A stretch of DNA of 5,895 nucleotides from Verrucomicrobiota bacterium (GCA_009908535.1 JAAAOD010000163.1:1-5895); one strand, 5' to 3'; shown: positions 1 through 5,783, numbered from the stretch's first letter. The notes: a model not told the origin generated them from the sequence alone. A program made the numbers and translations.

Positions 1-1
1 C

Positions 2-538
2 GGCATCCCCCTTATCATCGGGACCACCGGACACAGCGAACCGGAACGGAAATCGATCCTCGAGGCGACCGCGCTGATTCCGATCGTCTGGGCGGGCAAC
101 TATTCCGTGGGCGTGAACCTGCTCCTGCACCTCGCCGAGACCGCGGGCAAGGTGCTTGCCGATCGCTACGATGCCGAAATCACGGAGGTCCACCACCGGC
201 ACAAAAAAGACGCGCCGAGCGGAACCGCGCTGGCCCTCGCCGAGGCCCTGCAGGCGGCCCCATCGCTCGCGGAGGCCGGTCTCCGGCACGGGCGCAAAGG
301 AGAAACCGGGGAGCGCTCCGGAAGCGAAATCGGCGTCCACGCGCTTCGCGGCGGTGAAGTCATCGGCGAACACACCGTCTTCTTCTTTGGCGAACACGAT
401 CGGATCGAACTCACCCACCGGGCCGCCGACCGCCGGATCTTTGCCAGCGGCGCCTTCCGGGCCGCCCACTGGGCAAGCGGACAGGAACCCGGCCTCTACG
501 ACATGCGGGATGTCCTTTCCTTGCGCGCCTCCCCATGA
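2..538 (+). CDS. dapB: 4-hydroxy-tetrahydrodipicolinate reductase, 3' part (5' end outside window)
   Basis: DapB reduces 4-hydroxy-tetrahydrodipicolinate with NAD(P)H in the diaminopimelate/lysine pathway, in the cytosol. The open frame enters from the left edge and gives 178 visible residues. Family motifs appear in order: GTTGH (visible residues 7-11, end of the nucleotide-binding fold), a GNYSVGVN segment (32-39), the signature HHRHKKDAPSGTA (64-76), and the C-terminal GEHDRIELTHRA strand region, with the late FASGAFRAAHW segment. In the signature, H64 and K68 correspond to E. coli H159 and K163, the proposed catalytic pair (numbering recalled). DapB is usually about 240-270 residues, so roughly 70-90 N-terminal residues, most of the Rossmann half, lie upstream. 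The stop codon overlaps the ruvA start as ATGA, which suggests one transcript and coupled translation. Nothing visible is broken, so the missing start is due only to the window edge. Confidence 0.95.
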   Translation, partial: GIPLIIGTTGHSEPERKSILEATALIPIVWAGNYSVGVNLLLHLAETAGKVLADRYDAEITEVHHRHKKDAPSGTALALAEALQAAPSLAEAGLRHGRKGETGERSGSEIGVHALRGGEVIGEHTVFFFGEHDRIELTHRAADRRIFASGAFRAAHWASGQEPGLYDMRDVLSLRASP

Positions 539-1158
539 TCAGTTTTATCGAAGGCACGGTGGAGCAGGCGGGGCCCTTGCATTGCGTCCTCAACTGCAAC
601 GGAGTCGGCTATCGCGTGGAAATCCCCGTCACCACGGCCGAAAAGCTGCCCGCCGCCGGGAAAACCGTCCGCCTCCATGTCCAACCGGTCTACCGCGAGG
701 ACCATCAGGCCCTCTACGGTTTCGCCAGTGCCGAGGAACGCGACTTTTTCCACCTCGTCACCAGCCGGGTCAGCGGCATCGGCCCCAAGATCGGACTCAA
801 TCTGCTCAGTCGGCTGTCCTTCGCCATGCTCCGTTCCGCGATCGCCAGCGGCGACGCCGCCCTCATCGCGAAATGTCCCGGTATCGGCAAAAAGACCGCC
901 GAACGGGTCTGCATCGAATTGAAGGACAAAATCGGACGGCCCGGGGAAAGCGCCCCCGCAACCGCCGAACGCTCCCCAGCCAACGCTCCCGTTCCCGTCG
1001 AGGGGGCGGCCAGTTCCTTCGCCGATGCCGTGCAGGCCTTGATGACCCTCGGTTTCAAGCTGGACGCCGCCGACAAGGCGGTGCGTAAGGCGCAGGGCGA
1101 TCTCGGTGCCGAAGCCGGAGCCGACGCCCTCATCAAGGCTGCCTTGCGCAGTGGCTGA
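535..1158 (+). CDS. ruvA: Holliday junction branch migration protein RuvA
   Basis: RuvA binds four-way Holliday junctions as a tetramer and loads the RuvB helicase during recombination and repair in the cytosol. The 207 residues match the usual RuvA length and three-domain plan. Domain I is an OB-fold at about 1-62, opening with MISFIEGTV and containing NGVGYRVEIP. Domain II (about 66-134) holds two helix-hairpin-helix motifs, VSGIGPKIGLNLLS (79-92) and CPGIGKKTAERVCIEL (114-129), which contact the DNA backbone. A Pro/Ala/Glu-rich flexible linker (about 135-160) leads to domain III (161-205), the RuvB-binding three-helix bundle containing DAVQALMTLGF. The ATG start overlaps the dapB stop by four bases. 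No Shine-Dalgarno sequence is visible, so it probably relies on coupling. ruvB is not next to it; the following gene converges from the other strand. Confidence 0.96.
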   Translation: MISFIEGTVEQAGPLHCVLNCNGVGYRVEIPVTTAEKLPAAGKTVRLHVQPVYREDHQALYGFASAEERDFFHLVTSRVSGIGPKIGLNLLSRLSFAMLRSAIASGDAALIAKCPGIGKKTAERVCIELKDKIGRPGESAPATAERSPANAPVPVEGAASSFADAVQALMTLGFKLDAADKAVRKAQGDLGAEAGADALIKAALRSG

Positions 1159-1160
1159 GC

Positions 1161-1193
1161 CCCGCAAGAGCGGGTTGTCCATCGGAGACCCGC
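1161..1193. terminator. Weak hairpin region between converging ruvA and the sigma gene
   Basis: The short gap between the two converging stop codons can fold in two exclusive ways. A small perfect stem pairs CCCGC (1161-1165) with GCGGG (1170-1174) around the loop AAGA and is followed by TTGT. A longer stem pairs 1170-1179 with 1184-1193, with one mismatch, two G-T pairs and a CATC loop; on the minus strand it begins directly after the sigma-factor stop codon. Neither has a good T-run in either direction, so intrinsic termination is possible but weak. Confidence 0.35.
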
Positions 1194-1820
1194 CTACTTT
1201 CGCTGCCGGGACAGGTCCATCGCAAAGCCCTGGACTTTGCTGCGCTCCTGCAATCCAAGGGCCGCCCCGAGACACTGCCGCGCCCGCGCTATCCGGCTCT
1301 TGACCGTCCCTACCGGAACATCAAGGCGGTCGCTGATCTCCTCGTAGCTGAGATCATCGAGGAGGCGCATTTCCAGAATGCTGCGGTGACGGACCGGCAA
1401 GCCCTCCAGCTCACGCTCAATGGAAGAGTGGAACTCGTTCCAGCGGACACGTTCGCCCGGGTCAGCGGCCTCGTCGGGCAGGATTTCGCTCAGCGTCCCA
1501 CCGTCCTCGTGCACCGGCATGTCGAGGGACAGGCTGCGCTCCCGCCGCCGTCGCTTCCAGTACCAGTAGCGGTTCCGGGCCAGATTGCTCGCAATCTGGT
1601 ACAACCAGGTGGAGAAACTCGCTTCCCAACGGAAATCGGCGAGGCTCTCCAGAGCACGATGGAAGGTGTCCTGCGTGATTTCCTCCGCGTCCTCGCGGTT
1701 GCCCAGCAGTTGGTAAACCCGGGCAAAAATACGCGCCCAGTACCGCTCAACCAGCTGATTGAAGGCCTGGTTGTTTCCCTCCAGGACCGCTGAGGCGATC
1801 CGCTGGTCCGGATCCTCCAC
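1194..1820 (-). CDS. ECF-type RNA polymerase sigma factor (sigma-70 family, RpoE-like)
   Basis: This alternative sigma factor would direct RNA polymerase to a specific promoter set. With the chosen start it has 208 residues, typical of group 4 (ECF) sigmas that carry only regions 2 and 4. Region 2 spans about 18-95 and includes GNREDAEEITQDTFHRAL and the promoter-melting stretch FSTWLYQIASNLARNRY, followed by a very basic run WKRRRRER. Region 4 spans about 133-187, with LPVRHRSILEMRLLDDLSYEEISDRL and the recognition helix VPVGTVKSRIARAR. I chose the GTG at 1820-1818 because GGAGG (1833-1829) lies 8 bases upstream. In-frame alternatives are ATG at 1856 and GTG at 1862, which would add 12 or 14 residues but have only weak ribosome sites. 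No anti-sigma gene sits downstream, where ruvA converges, or upstream. The acidic tract HEDGGTLSEILPDE between the regions is the linker. The family is certain; the regulon is unknown. Confidence 0.93.
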   Translation of the reverse strand: MEDPDQRIASAVLEGNNQAFNQLVERYWARIFARVYQLLGNREDAEEITQDTFHRALESLADFRWEASFSTWLYQIASNLARNRYWYWKRRRRERSLSLDMPVHEDGGTLSEILPDEAADPGERVRWNEFHSSIERELEGLPVRHRSILEMRLLDDLSYEEISDRLDVPVGTVKSRIARARQCLGAALGLQERSKVQGFAMDLSRQRK

Positions 1821-1828
1821 AGGTAAAA

Positions 1829-1833
1829 CCTCC
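1829..1833 (-). promoter_or_regulatory. Ribosome binding site deciding the sigma-factor start
   Basis: GGAGG on the minus strand lies 8 bases before the GTG at 1820. It is the best Shine-Dalgarno match near any of the three in-frame start candidates (1820, 1856, 1862), so the shorter protein is preferred. Confidence 0.6.
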
Positions 1834-1919
1834 GCATGACAACCCGTATTCTGCATACCCACCCTTACGTCGCGCGGGAACGTTTGGATGCAGGGAAAGC
1901 GGATTTTTTTGTTGCCCTT

Positions 1920-1941
1920 TATATACTAAATCAAGAATATA
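1920..1941. promoter_or_regulatory. Putative ArsR-type operator in the sigma gene / arsR intergenic region
   Basis: The arms TATATACT (1920-1927) and AGAATATA (1934-1941) are inverted repeats matching at 7 of 8 positions around a 6-base AAATCA spacer. This 22-base AT-rich imperfect palindrome lies in an otherwise GC-rich region, 6 bases before the arsR ATG. ArsR/SmtB proteins typically bind AT-rich imperfect palindromes over their own promoters. The site also contains TATACT (1922-1927), a good plus-strand -10 hexamer, though no convincing -35 stands at the proper distance. On the minus strand, TTGGTT (1948-1943) and TATATA (1925-1920) are 17 bases apart, a possible promoter towards the sigma gene. 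Both promoter readings are inference from consensus likeness. Confidence 0.5.
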
Positions 1942-1947
1942 CAACCA

Positions 1948-2322
1948 ATGGAATTTATCAGCGTCTACAAATGCCTGTGCGACGCACAACGGCTGCGGAT
2001 CCTGAACCTGCTGAAGGCGGGGCCGCTCTGCGTGTGCCATCTGATGGAGATTCTGGAAACGGACCAGGTGAAGATGTCGAAGCAGCTGCGCTACATGAAG
2101 GAACTGGGCATGCTCAGGGTGGAGCGGCGCGCGCAGTGGCGGATCTACCGCCTTGCGGAAGAGGAGAATCCGCTGCTGCGGGAAAACCTGCAGTGCCTGC
2201 AGGATTGTTACGGGGACCGCCTCTGTTTTGCGGAGGACCTGCGCAGGCGCGAGGCGATCGAGGGGCGATTGCGCGGGGAGAATGCCTCCTGCGCGACCGT
2301 CCTCGCAAGCGGGAAAGGCTGA
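1948..2322 (+). CDS. arsR: ArsR/SmtB-family metalloregulatory repressor
   Basis: This is likely a cytosolic repressor of its own operon, released from DNA when it binds As(III) or a related thiophilic ion or organoarsenical. The 124 residues form a single winged helix: the helix-1 region with CDAQRLRILNLL (11-22), metal-motif helix around LCVCHL (27-32), recognition helix region DQVKMSKQLRYMKELGML (39-56) and wing VERRAQWRIYRL (58-69). C28 and C30 reproduce the CVC of the ELCVCDL site in classical ArsR, where Cys32 and Cys34 bind arsenite (recalled). The fourth motif residue is His31 rather than Asp. There are also cysteines at 9, 11, 83, 87, 93 and 115, an unusually high count of eight. The ATG has no clear Shine-Dalgarno sequence and lies just after the putative operator. 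A Cys-rich small protein and an ArsP-type permease follow on the same strand, which supports autoregulation of an efflux operon. The family is sure; the inducer is inferred. Confidence 0.92.
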   Translation: MEFISVYKCLCDAQRLRILNLLKAGPLCVCHLMEILETDQVKMSKQLRYMKELGMLRVERRAQWRIYRLAEEENPLLRENLQCLQDCYGDRLCFAEDLRRREAIEGRLRGENASCATVLASGKG

Positions 2323-2324
2323 CC

Positions 2325-2330
2325 TGAGGA
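2325..2330 (+). promoter_or_regulatory. Ribosome binding site of the small Cys-rich gene
   Basis: TGAGGA lies 7 bases before the ATG at 2338, just downstream of the arsR stop. It supports independent and efficient translation of the 61-residue protein, and therefore that this short frame is a real gene. Confidence 0.6.
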
Positions 2331-2337
2331 ACCTTTT

Positions 2338-2523
2338 ATGACGACAAAAACGGAACCCAGAGTGGAAGAAAACACGGGCCCCGGCGGGAAAAAGGCCGGA
2401 TTTTTCCAACGCCTGCTCGGAAAGCTGGACGCAAAGATGAAAGCGAAGGCCGACGCGAACGCCGCCGAAGGATGCTGCTGCACTTCCGGCAAGAAGGAGG
2501 ATAAGGGCGATCAATGCTGCTAG
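2338..2523 (+). CDS. Small Cys-rich protein of the ars-type operon, function unknown
   Basis: I do not recognise a named family for this 61-residue protein. The N-terminal 20 residues are polar and rich in Gly, Lys and Glu. Residues 21-43, starting GFFQRLLGKLDAKMKAKA, form a probable amphipathic basic helix. The C-terminal part has a Cys triplet (46-48), a charged Lys/Asp spacer, and a terminal Cys pair (60-61). There is no signal peptide or full membrane span. The gene has a good ribosome site, lies 15 bases after arsR, and overlaps the permease start by 10 bases, so it is clearly inside the operon. The vicinal cysteines next to an arsenic-type repressor and permease suggest it binds a thiophilic metal or metalloid and may hand it to the permease. 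That role is inference; a redox or regulatory role is equally open. Confidence 0.82.
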   Translation: MTTKTEPRVEENTGPGGKKAGFFQRLLGKLDAKMKAKADANAAEGCCCTSGKKEDKGDQCC

Positions 2524-3473
2524 CGATCGCCGACCTGATCGTCTACCAGTGGCTGGGTTTTGATCCGGCGACCCGTCTCGGCGGGGCCCTTCATTTCTTC
2601 GTTTATGACACCCTGAAGATCTTCCTGCTGCTTGCCGGAATGATCTTTGTCATCGGTTTCATCCGCACGTGGCTGCCGGAGCACCGGCTGCGGCGCTGGA
2701 TGAGCGCCGGGGGCCTTTGGGGGAACCTCGTCGCGGCCGTTTTCGGGGCCGTGACGCCCTTCTGTTCCTGTTCCTCCATTCCGATCTTCATCAGCCTGCT
2801 GAAGGCGCAGGTGCCGCTCGGGGTGACCTTTTCCTTCCTGATCACTTCGCCCATCATCAACGAGTACCTTGTCGTGCTTATGGCGGGGGAATTCGGCCTG
2901 CCGGTGACCGTGGCCTATGTCGCCAGCGGACTGTTCATCGGGACGGTCGCCGGGGCGATTCTCGGCCGGATGCGGCTGGAGGGATTTCTTGAAAAGGACA
3001 TGACGGAATCCGCCCACGCGGCGAACGGAGTCACCGAACACACGATTGTCACGAGAATTCGCTACGGCATCGACGAGGCGGTCTCCGTCATCCGGCAGAT
3101 CTGGTTGTGGGTGCTGGTCGGCGTGGCCCTCGGGGCGTTCATCCACAATTACGTCCCGCAGGAATCCATTCACCGCGTCATGGAAGCGACCGGGCTGTTT
3201 TCCGTTCCCATTGCGACGGCCCTCGGGGTTCCCATGTACGGAAGCTGCGCCGCCATCGTGCCGGTGGCGGTGGTCCTGTTCGAAAAGGGGATTCCCCTTG
3301 GCACCGCCCTCGCCTTCATGATGGCCATGGCCGCGCTCAGCCTGCCGGAAGCGGTCATGCTCCGCCGGGTCATGCGCCTGCCGCTGATCGGTATCTATTT
3401 TGCCATTACGGCGGCGGCGATCGTCCTGACCGGCTACCTGCTCAACGCGCTCGCCGGATTTCTCTTCCTGTAA
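2514..3473 (+). CDS. ArsP-type permease (PF03773/DUF318-like)
   Basis: This inner-membrane permease resembles the ArsP_1 family, whose studied members export organoarsenicals; related members are linked to other metals. The 319 residues show about eight hydrophobic segments, near 33-50, 67-84, 90-112, 114-126, 130-150, 194-212, 228-252 and 260-318, the last stretch containing more than one span. The family hallmark TPFCSCSSIPIF (81-92) carries C84 and C86 in a membrane setting, followed by PLGVTFSFLITSPIINE. A second, similar block GVPMYGSCAAIVPVAVVLF (238-256), followed by PLGTALAFMMAMAALSLPEA, indicates an internal two-fold repeat with a single Cys, C245. A charged loop lies at about 153-190. 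AAGGAGG (2494-2500) lies 13 bases before the ATG, which overlaps the preceding stop by 10 bases, so translation is likely coupled. arsR upstream suggests metalloid-induced expression. The exact substrate cannot be told from sequence, so I give no symbol. Confidence 0.9.
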   Translation: MLLAIADLIVYQWLGFDPATRLGGALHFFVYDTLKIFLLLAGMIFVIGFIRTWLPEHRLRRWMSAGGLWGNLVAAVFGAVTPFCSCSSIPIFISLLKAQVPLGVTFSFLITSPIINEYLVVLMAGEFGLPVTVAYVASGLFIGTVAGAILGRMRLEGFLEKDMTESAHAANGVTEHTIVTRIRYGIDEAVSVIRQIWLWVLVGVALGAFIHNYVPQESIHRVMEATGLFSVPIATALGVPMYGSCAAIVPVAVVLFEKGIPLGTALAFMMAMAALSLPEAVMLRRVMRLPLIGIYFAITAAAIVLTGYLLNALAGFLFL

Positions 3474-3477
3474 ACAG

Positions 3478-3509
3478 AAGAAGGCCGCTCCGGGCGGAGC
3501 GGCCTTCTT
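3478..3509. terminator. Strong intrinsic terminator, probably bidirectional
   Basis: A perfect 14-bp inverted repeat pairs AAGAAGGCCGCTCC (3478-3491) with its complement (3496-3509) around a GGGC loop. It starts 4 bases after the permease stop. On the plus strand the T-rich end TTCTTT is partly within the stem and followed by GC. On the minus strand the stem runs into CTGTTTA, so it can also end the converging DUF4914-type gene, whose stop lies about 42 bases away. Confidence 0.85.
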
Positions 3510-3551
3510 TGCAAATTCCACCATCCGTTGTCCGGATGACGGGAAGGTCGT

Positions 3552-5465
3552 TTACTCGTCCTCTTCGAAGAGGGGAAGGTCGAGGAGGGACTGGTAGTCT
3601 TCGAGGGTGCCGCCTTCGAGGCAGCACTCGATGATTTTCCGGCCCGTCGCGCTGAGGTCGCCTTCGAGGAAGACCTTCAGTTCGCGGTGGAAGAAGTCCT
3701 CGAGGATGGCCGCGCCCTGGTCGTAGGCGTTGGCGCCGACTTCCGGCTGCTTGTCGACCTCGAAGAACCAGCTGCCGATGGTCCGGCCCTCCACCATCAT
3801 GGAACCCGGCGTGTAGCCGAGGAGCGGGCACCGCGACATACGCAGTTTTTCCCGGGAGAAGCGGGCACCGCCGCGGCGGGCGAGGTACTCGCGGATGATC
3901 CACTGCGGCATGAAACCGACCTTCCACGCCCCGATGTACTGGTTCGGAGTGAGGGTGTAACGGACGGCGGGCGTCTCAATGATCTGGTCGAGAAGGAGAT
4001 TGGCGTGCTCGGTGCGCTTTCCGGTGGCGAACGGCCAATACGAGCCCACGCCCTCGGAGGTCATGCCCTCGGTCTGCACGATACTCGGGTTGGCGTGGCC
4101 GCGGGGAGCGACGAGGCGCCACAGCCATGCGAGGGCGGGCGGAAGCAGGTGGACCATGCCGATGATCCCGAAGGAGGGGGCCTCGGCGGTGCAGGGCGGG
4201 GTGCGCACGCCGAAGCTGCGGATGTCCACTTCGACGTGGCCCTTGACCACGCCCGGCATCATATCGCGCGGGATGATGACCCGCGGATTCGGGCAGGGCT
4301 TGCCGGGCTCGTCCTGAATGTGCTCCCAGAGCAGGGTCGTGGCCCCCGGCTGGCCCTCGATATTGAGGAAAAGCAGGTCGCTCTTCGGCGGCTGGACCGT
4401 CAACTTTTCGATGTGCGGGTCGGTGCCATACTTGTCGATATGGTTGCAGCGGACGAACCAGGCATCCTCGGCGTCCATGAGGGACAGCTTGCCGCGGCCT
4501 TTCTCCAACGAAGGGTGGCACAGGGCCATGTCGTCGGTAATGGGGCGCAGTTCGCAGGCGCGCGGCAGCGAAAGCGTCCGCCGGTCCCCGGTCAGGGTGT
4601 TCTCGGCGAGGAGAAGGGAGCCGTCCGATTCGCGGTGGGCCTGCTCGAGCATCTCGCTCTTGCCGCCCCCGCTGGCGCCTTCATGGGAAATGATGACCTT
4701 GTTCTCGTACGGCGTCACCACCTGCACGGTCGAGCAGTGCATCGTCACCCAGCGCTCGGCCTCGCCAAGCGTCAGGAGCATGCCGTAGACGCCCTTTTTC
4801 GCACTCGGTCCGGGATACAGGTTGTAGCTGTAGAGTTCGTGCCCGTCCTCGAGGCGGTTGTGCACGACCACCTGCTTACCCTCGAAGTGGGTGTGCCGGA
4901 AGGGCGGCGCGACGTAAATGATCGCCTTGGGGGAAAAGTTTTCCGGCAGTTGGTCCAGCGGAATGGCCCCCTGCAGCAGCCCGAGGCCGTAGGCGAAGAA
5001 GCCCGCGTTGGCCGGGGCGATGGCGAGGCCCTCCGTGCCCTTGCCTTCCACGCCCGCGTTGAAGGGGAAGAGGGCGAGGTTCTGCGTTTTCATCCAGTCG
5101 AAGGTTTCCTTCCGGAGGCCTTCGAAGGGCTTGCCGAACCGCTCGGAGAACTTCGGCTTGTCGGTCGGTTTTTCGTCGCCGATGACCATGCAGTCGGGGT
5201 CGCGGCGGCGCATGTACGGTTCGAGGTAATTGGCGGTGATGCCGTTCTTCGCGCGGCAGACGACCGCCTCGACGACCCGGCCTTTTCCGGGAACGTCGTA
5301 GGCCACTTCGTGCCAGCCTTCCGTTCCTTCCGGAACCGCCATGCGGTTCAGGTCATCGTTTCCGGAAGCGATGGTAAAGGAGGGACATTCCCGCAGGAGG
5401 TCCTCCACCGCTTCCGGTACGGAAAAGGGCAGTTCCAGTTTCTTTTTTTCCATGGTGTTACTCAT
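3552..5465 (-). CDS. DUF4914-type protein with PEP carboxykinase-like active site
   Basis: I take this 637-residue cytosolic protein to belong to the uncharacterised DUF4914 family (recalled, length fitting). Its core resembles ATP-dependent PEP carboxykinase, which makes PEP from oxaloacetate and ATP. The P-loop is GASGGGKS (263-270), corresponding to GLSGTGKT. Before it lie KKGVYGML (223-230) and MHCS (242-245), matching the KKG and MHCS blocks of PEPCK. K224 and H243 are 19 residues apart, exactly as E. coli K213 and H232, the metal ligands (numbering recalled). Candidate equivalents of other catalytic residues are R88 (R65), Y217 (Y207), D311-D312 in ITDDMAL or the acidic DAEDAW at 331-336 (D268-D269), and R395 in NPRVIIP (R333). 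About 30 extra residues lie between P-loop and acid motif, and the 440-637 C-terminal part is not PEPCK-like to my eye. The start is ATG 5465 with no clear ribosome site; ATG 5453 is an alternative. It lies 24 bases after an OadG-like gene. The true reaction is unknown. Confidence 0.88.
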   Translation of the reverse strand: MSNTMEKKKLELPFSVPEAVEDLLRECPSFTIASGNDDLNRMAVPEGTEGWHEVAYDVPGKGRVVEAVVCRAKNGITANYLEPYMRRRDPDCMVIGDEKPTDKPKFSERFGKPFEGLRKETFDWMKTQNLALFPFNAGVEGKGTEGLAIAPANAGFFAYGLGLLQGAIPLDQLPENFSPKAIIYVAPPFRHTHFEGKQVVVHNRLEDGHELYSYNLYPGPSAKKGVYGMLLTLGEAERWVTMHCSTVQVVTPYENKVIISHEGASGGGKSEMLEQAHRESDGSLLLAENTLTGDRRTLSLPRACELRPITDDMALCHPSLEKGRGKLSLMDAEDAWFVRCNHIDKYGTDPHIEKLTVQPPKSDLLFLNIEGQPGATTLLWEHIQDEPGKPCPNPRVIIPRDMMPGVVKGHVEVDIRSFGVRTPPCTAEAPSFGIIGMVHLLPPALAWLWRLVAPRGHANPSIVQTEGMTSEGVGSYWPFATGKRTEHANLLLDQIIETPAVRYTLTPNQYIGAWKVGFMPQWIIREYLARRGGARFSREKLRMSRCPLLGYTPGSMMVEGRTIGSWFFEVDKQPEVGANAYDQGAAILEDFFHRELKVFLEGDLSATGRKIIECCLEGGTLEDYQSLLDLPLFEEDE

Positions 5466-5489
5466 ATTTATTTTCGACTTGAGGGTTCA

Positions 5490-5783
5490 TTAACGAATTC
5501 GATGGGACTGGAAGATATCCAGTTTGCCCGCCAGCACCCAGGAGGCCGCCACGGGGCGGGCCTCCACGGAAACGACGGAAAGGCTCTTGATCTGCTTGTC
5601 CGGCAGCATGGCCGCGATGGTGGCGGCAAGGACCGCCCACGGAATCTCCTCTTCCGCCTCCGCTTTGGGCCGGGCGGGGGCCGGGGCGGGTTTCGACGGC
5701 GCGGGCTGCCGTTTTGCCAGCGCCTCCTCGAGCGCGGCCACGCGTGTCTCCAATTCTTCGATACGGGCGTCGTAATCGGTCAT
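5490..5783 (-). CDS. Small OadG-like subunit of a biotin-dependent decarboxylase/carboxylase (putative)
   Basis: The 97-residue protein begins with a heptad-rich acidic helix (about 2-24, ARIEELETRVAALEEALA), likely a coiled coil. A Pro/Ala/Lys linker follows (26-41), then a small domain, IPWAVLAATIAAMLP followed by KSLSVVSVE and ASWVLAGKLDIFQSHRIR. The pattern of a helix rich in Ala/Ile, a short strand, and a conserved Trp before a basic end resembles the soluble C-terminal segment of OadG/gamma-type subunits of oxaloacetate and methylmalonyl-CoA decarboxylases. Those subunits normally have an N-terminal membrane helix, which is absent here. The ATG overlaps the upstream stop as ATGA, so the two are coupled. 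The assignment rests on pattern memory and on the upstream neighbour, so it stays tentative; the reading frame itself is well supported. Confidence 0.6.
   Translation of the reverse strand: MTDYDARIEELETRVAALEEALAKRQPAPSKPAPAPARPKAEAEEEIPWAVLAATIAAMLPDKQIKSLSVVSVEARPVAASWVLAGKLDIFQSHRIR

Noticed and set aside
156..1275. Long open frames overlapping dapB and ruvA (plus-strand 156-1088 and minus-strand 496-1275)
   Set aside because: They overlap two unmistakable genes along their length and encode Arg/Pro/Gly-rich products without domains, as expected of off-frame reading in GC-rich sequence.
1921..1942. Direct repeat ATATAC at 1921-1926 and 1937-1942 read as an iteron or paired activator site
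   Set aside because: Two six-base AT copies are weak evidence, and the same bases are better explained as the arms of the inverted-repeat operator.
2520..3524. A 334-codon open frame on the minus strand opposite the permease
   Set aside because: Its product is a low-complexity mix rich in Arg, Asp, Gly and His with no recognisable motif. It is the antisense shadow of a well-supported membrane protein in GC-rich DNA.
3522..3538. Small hairpin CATCCG-TTGTC-CGGATG between the two converging genes
   Set aside because: The stem is only six pairs and no T-run follows on either strand. The nearby 14-bp stem at 3478-3509 is a far better terminator.
5458..5487. A ten-codon minus-strand frame (MNPQVENKYE) ahead of the DUF4914-type gene
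   Set aside because: It could be a leader peptide whose stop overlaps the gene start, but it has no clear ribosome site and no attenuator-like codon run or hairpin, so chance is enough.
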